Shown here one piece after another: positions 63,989 to 64,000 of a DNA stretch of 64,000 nucleotides (its first letter is position 1; every line of letters begins with the position of its first letter). The notes under the pieces are model-generated. The model made no database searches. It worked only from the letters and a program-made list of their open reading frames with translations, and had not been told where the DNA came from. The stretch is from Amorphochlora amoebiformis (taxonomy: Eukaryota; Cercozoa; Chlorarachniophyceae), in assembly GCA_054601695.1 (NCBI GenBank), contig BAAHQB010000108.1:62001-126000 (forward strand), in the 5' to 3' direction. Position numbers and translations under genes: made by a program.

Positions 63989-64000
63989 AATATATTTATA
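63132..64000. other. right end: unique DNA with element-like fragments, then TA arrays
   Basis: Unique sequence at 63,140-63,500 includes CCCGTTACTACCGGGTAATA and CCGATTGGTACCG, related to the dispersed elements. A further fragment lies at about 63,656-63,800 (GAGACCCACT twice, GTACCGGTTAATG). A possible further lipase exon ends at a GTTTTG donor near 63,224. The window closes in (TA)n. Confidence 0.45.

Overview
This is eukaryotic nuclear DNA from an alga. It is dominated by (TA)n arrays, interstitial TTAGGG-type telomere-like arrays and pyrimidine- or purine-rich blocks. Short real exons with GT-AG splice sites lie between them. Almost every long open frame made of Y/I, S/L, R/E or N/P repeats is repeat translation, not a gene. 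The best taxonomic clue is a major LHCII-type chlorophyll a/b protein. Its N-terminus looks bipartite: a hydrophobic signal peptide, then a basic, hydroxylated transit-like stretch. This points to a green alga-derived complex plastid. A chlorarachniophyte is my best guess, but it is an inference. Layout: (1) 1-7,003, repeats plus scattered exons of an unrecognised plus-strand gene whose last two exons are clear (5,963-6,032 and 6,917-7,003). (2) 10,077-7,432, minus strand, a two-exon N-terminal-motor kinesin. (3) 10,413-12,578, plus strand, an eight-exon Lhcb gene divergent from the kinesin across 335 bp. (4) 13,882-40,368, plus strand, a homologue of the N-glycosylation protein RFT1, rebuilt here as 29 small exons (10-145 nt, 538 codons) in 26.5 kb. 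(5) 41,909-52,805, plus strand, 13 exons and 342 codons, a membrane protein that may belong to the TMEM205/DUF4149 group. (6) 54,575 to at least 62,314, plus strand, the catalytic part of a class-3 (diacylglycerol lipase-like) lipase, open at the right and probably also incomplete at the left. The reconstructions rest on reading-frame phase agreeing across every junction (for TMEM205-like, with one chosen acceptor) and on recognisable protein motifs. They have not been checked against RNA. Two structural themes stand out. First, many introns carry one to about twelve degraded copies of one end of a neighbouring exon, with its splice site, embedded in TA arrays. I call these exon echoes; copies of the 5' end lie upstream of the exon and copies of the 3' end lie downstream. 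Second, the low-complexity arrays fill introns almost flush with the exon borders, and telomere-like arrays often supply the splice-site sequence itself. The three best-defined intergenic spacers are comparatively free of arrays. The genes do not form an obvious pathway: photosynthetic light harvesting, microtubule transport, ER glycosylation, an unknown membrane protein and lipid hydrolysis.
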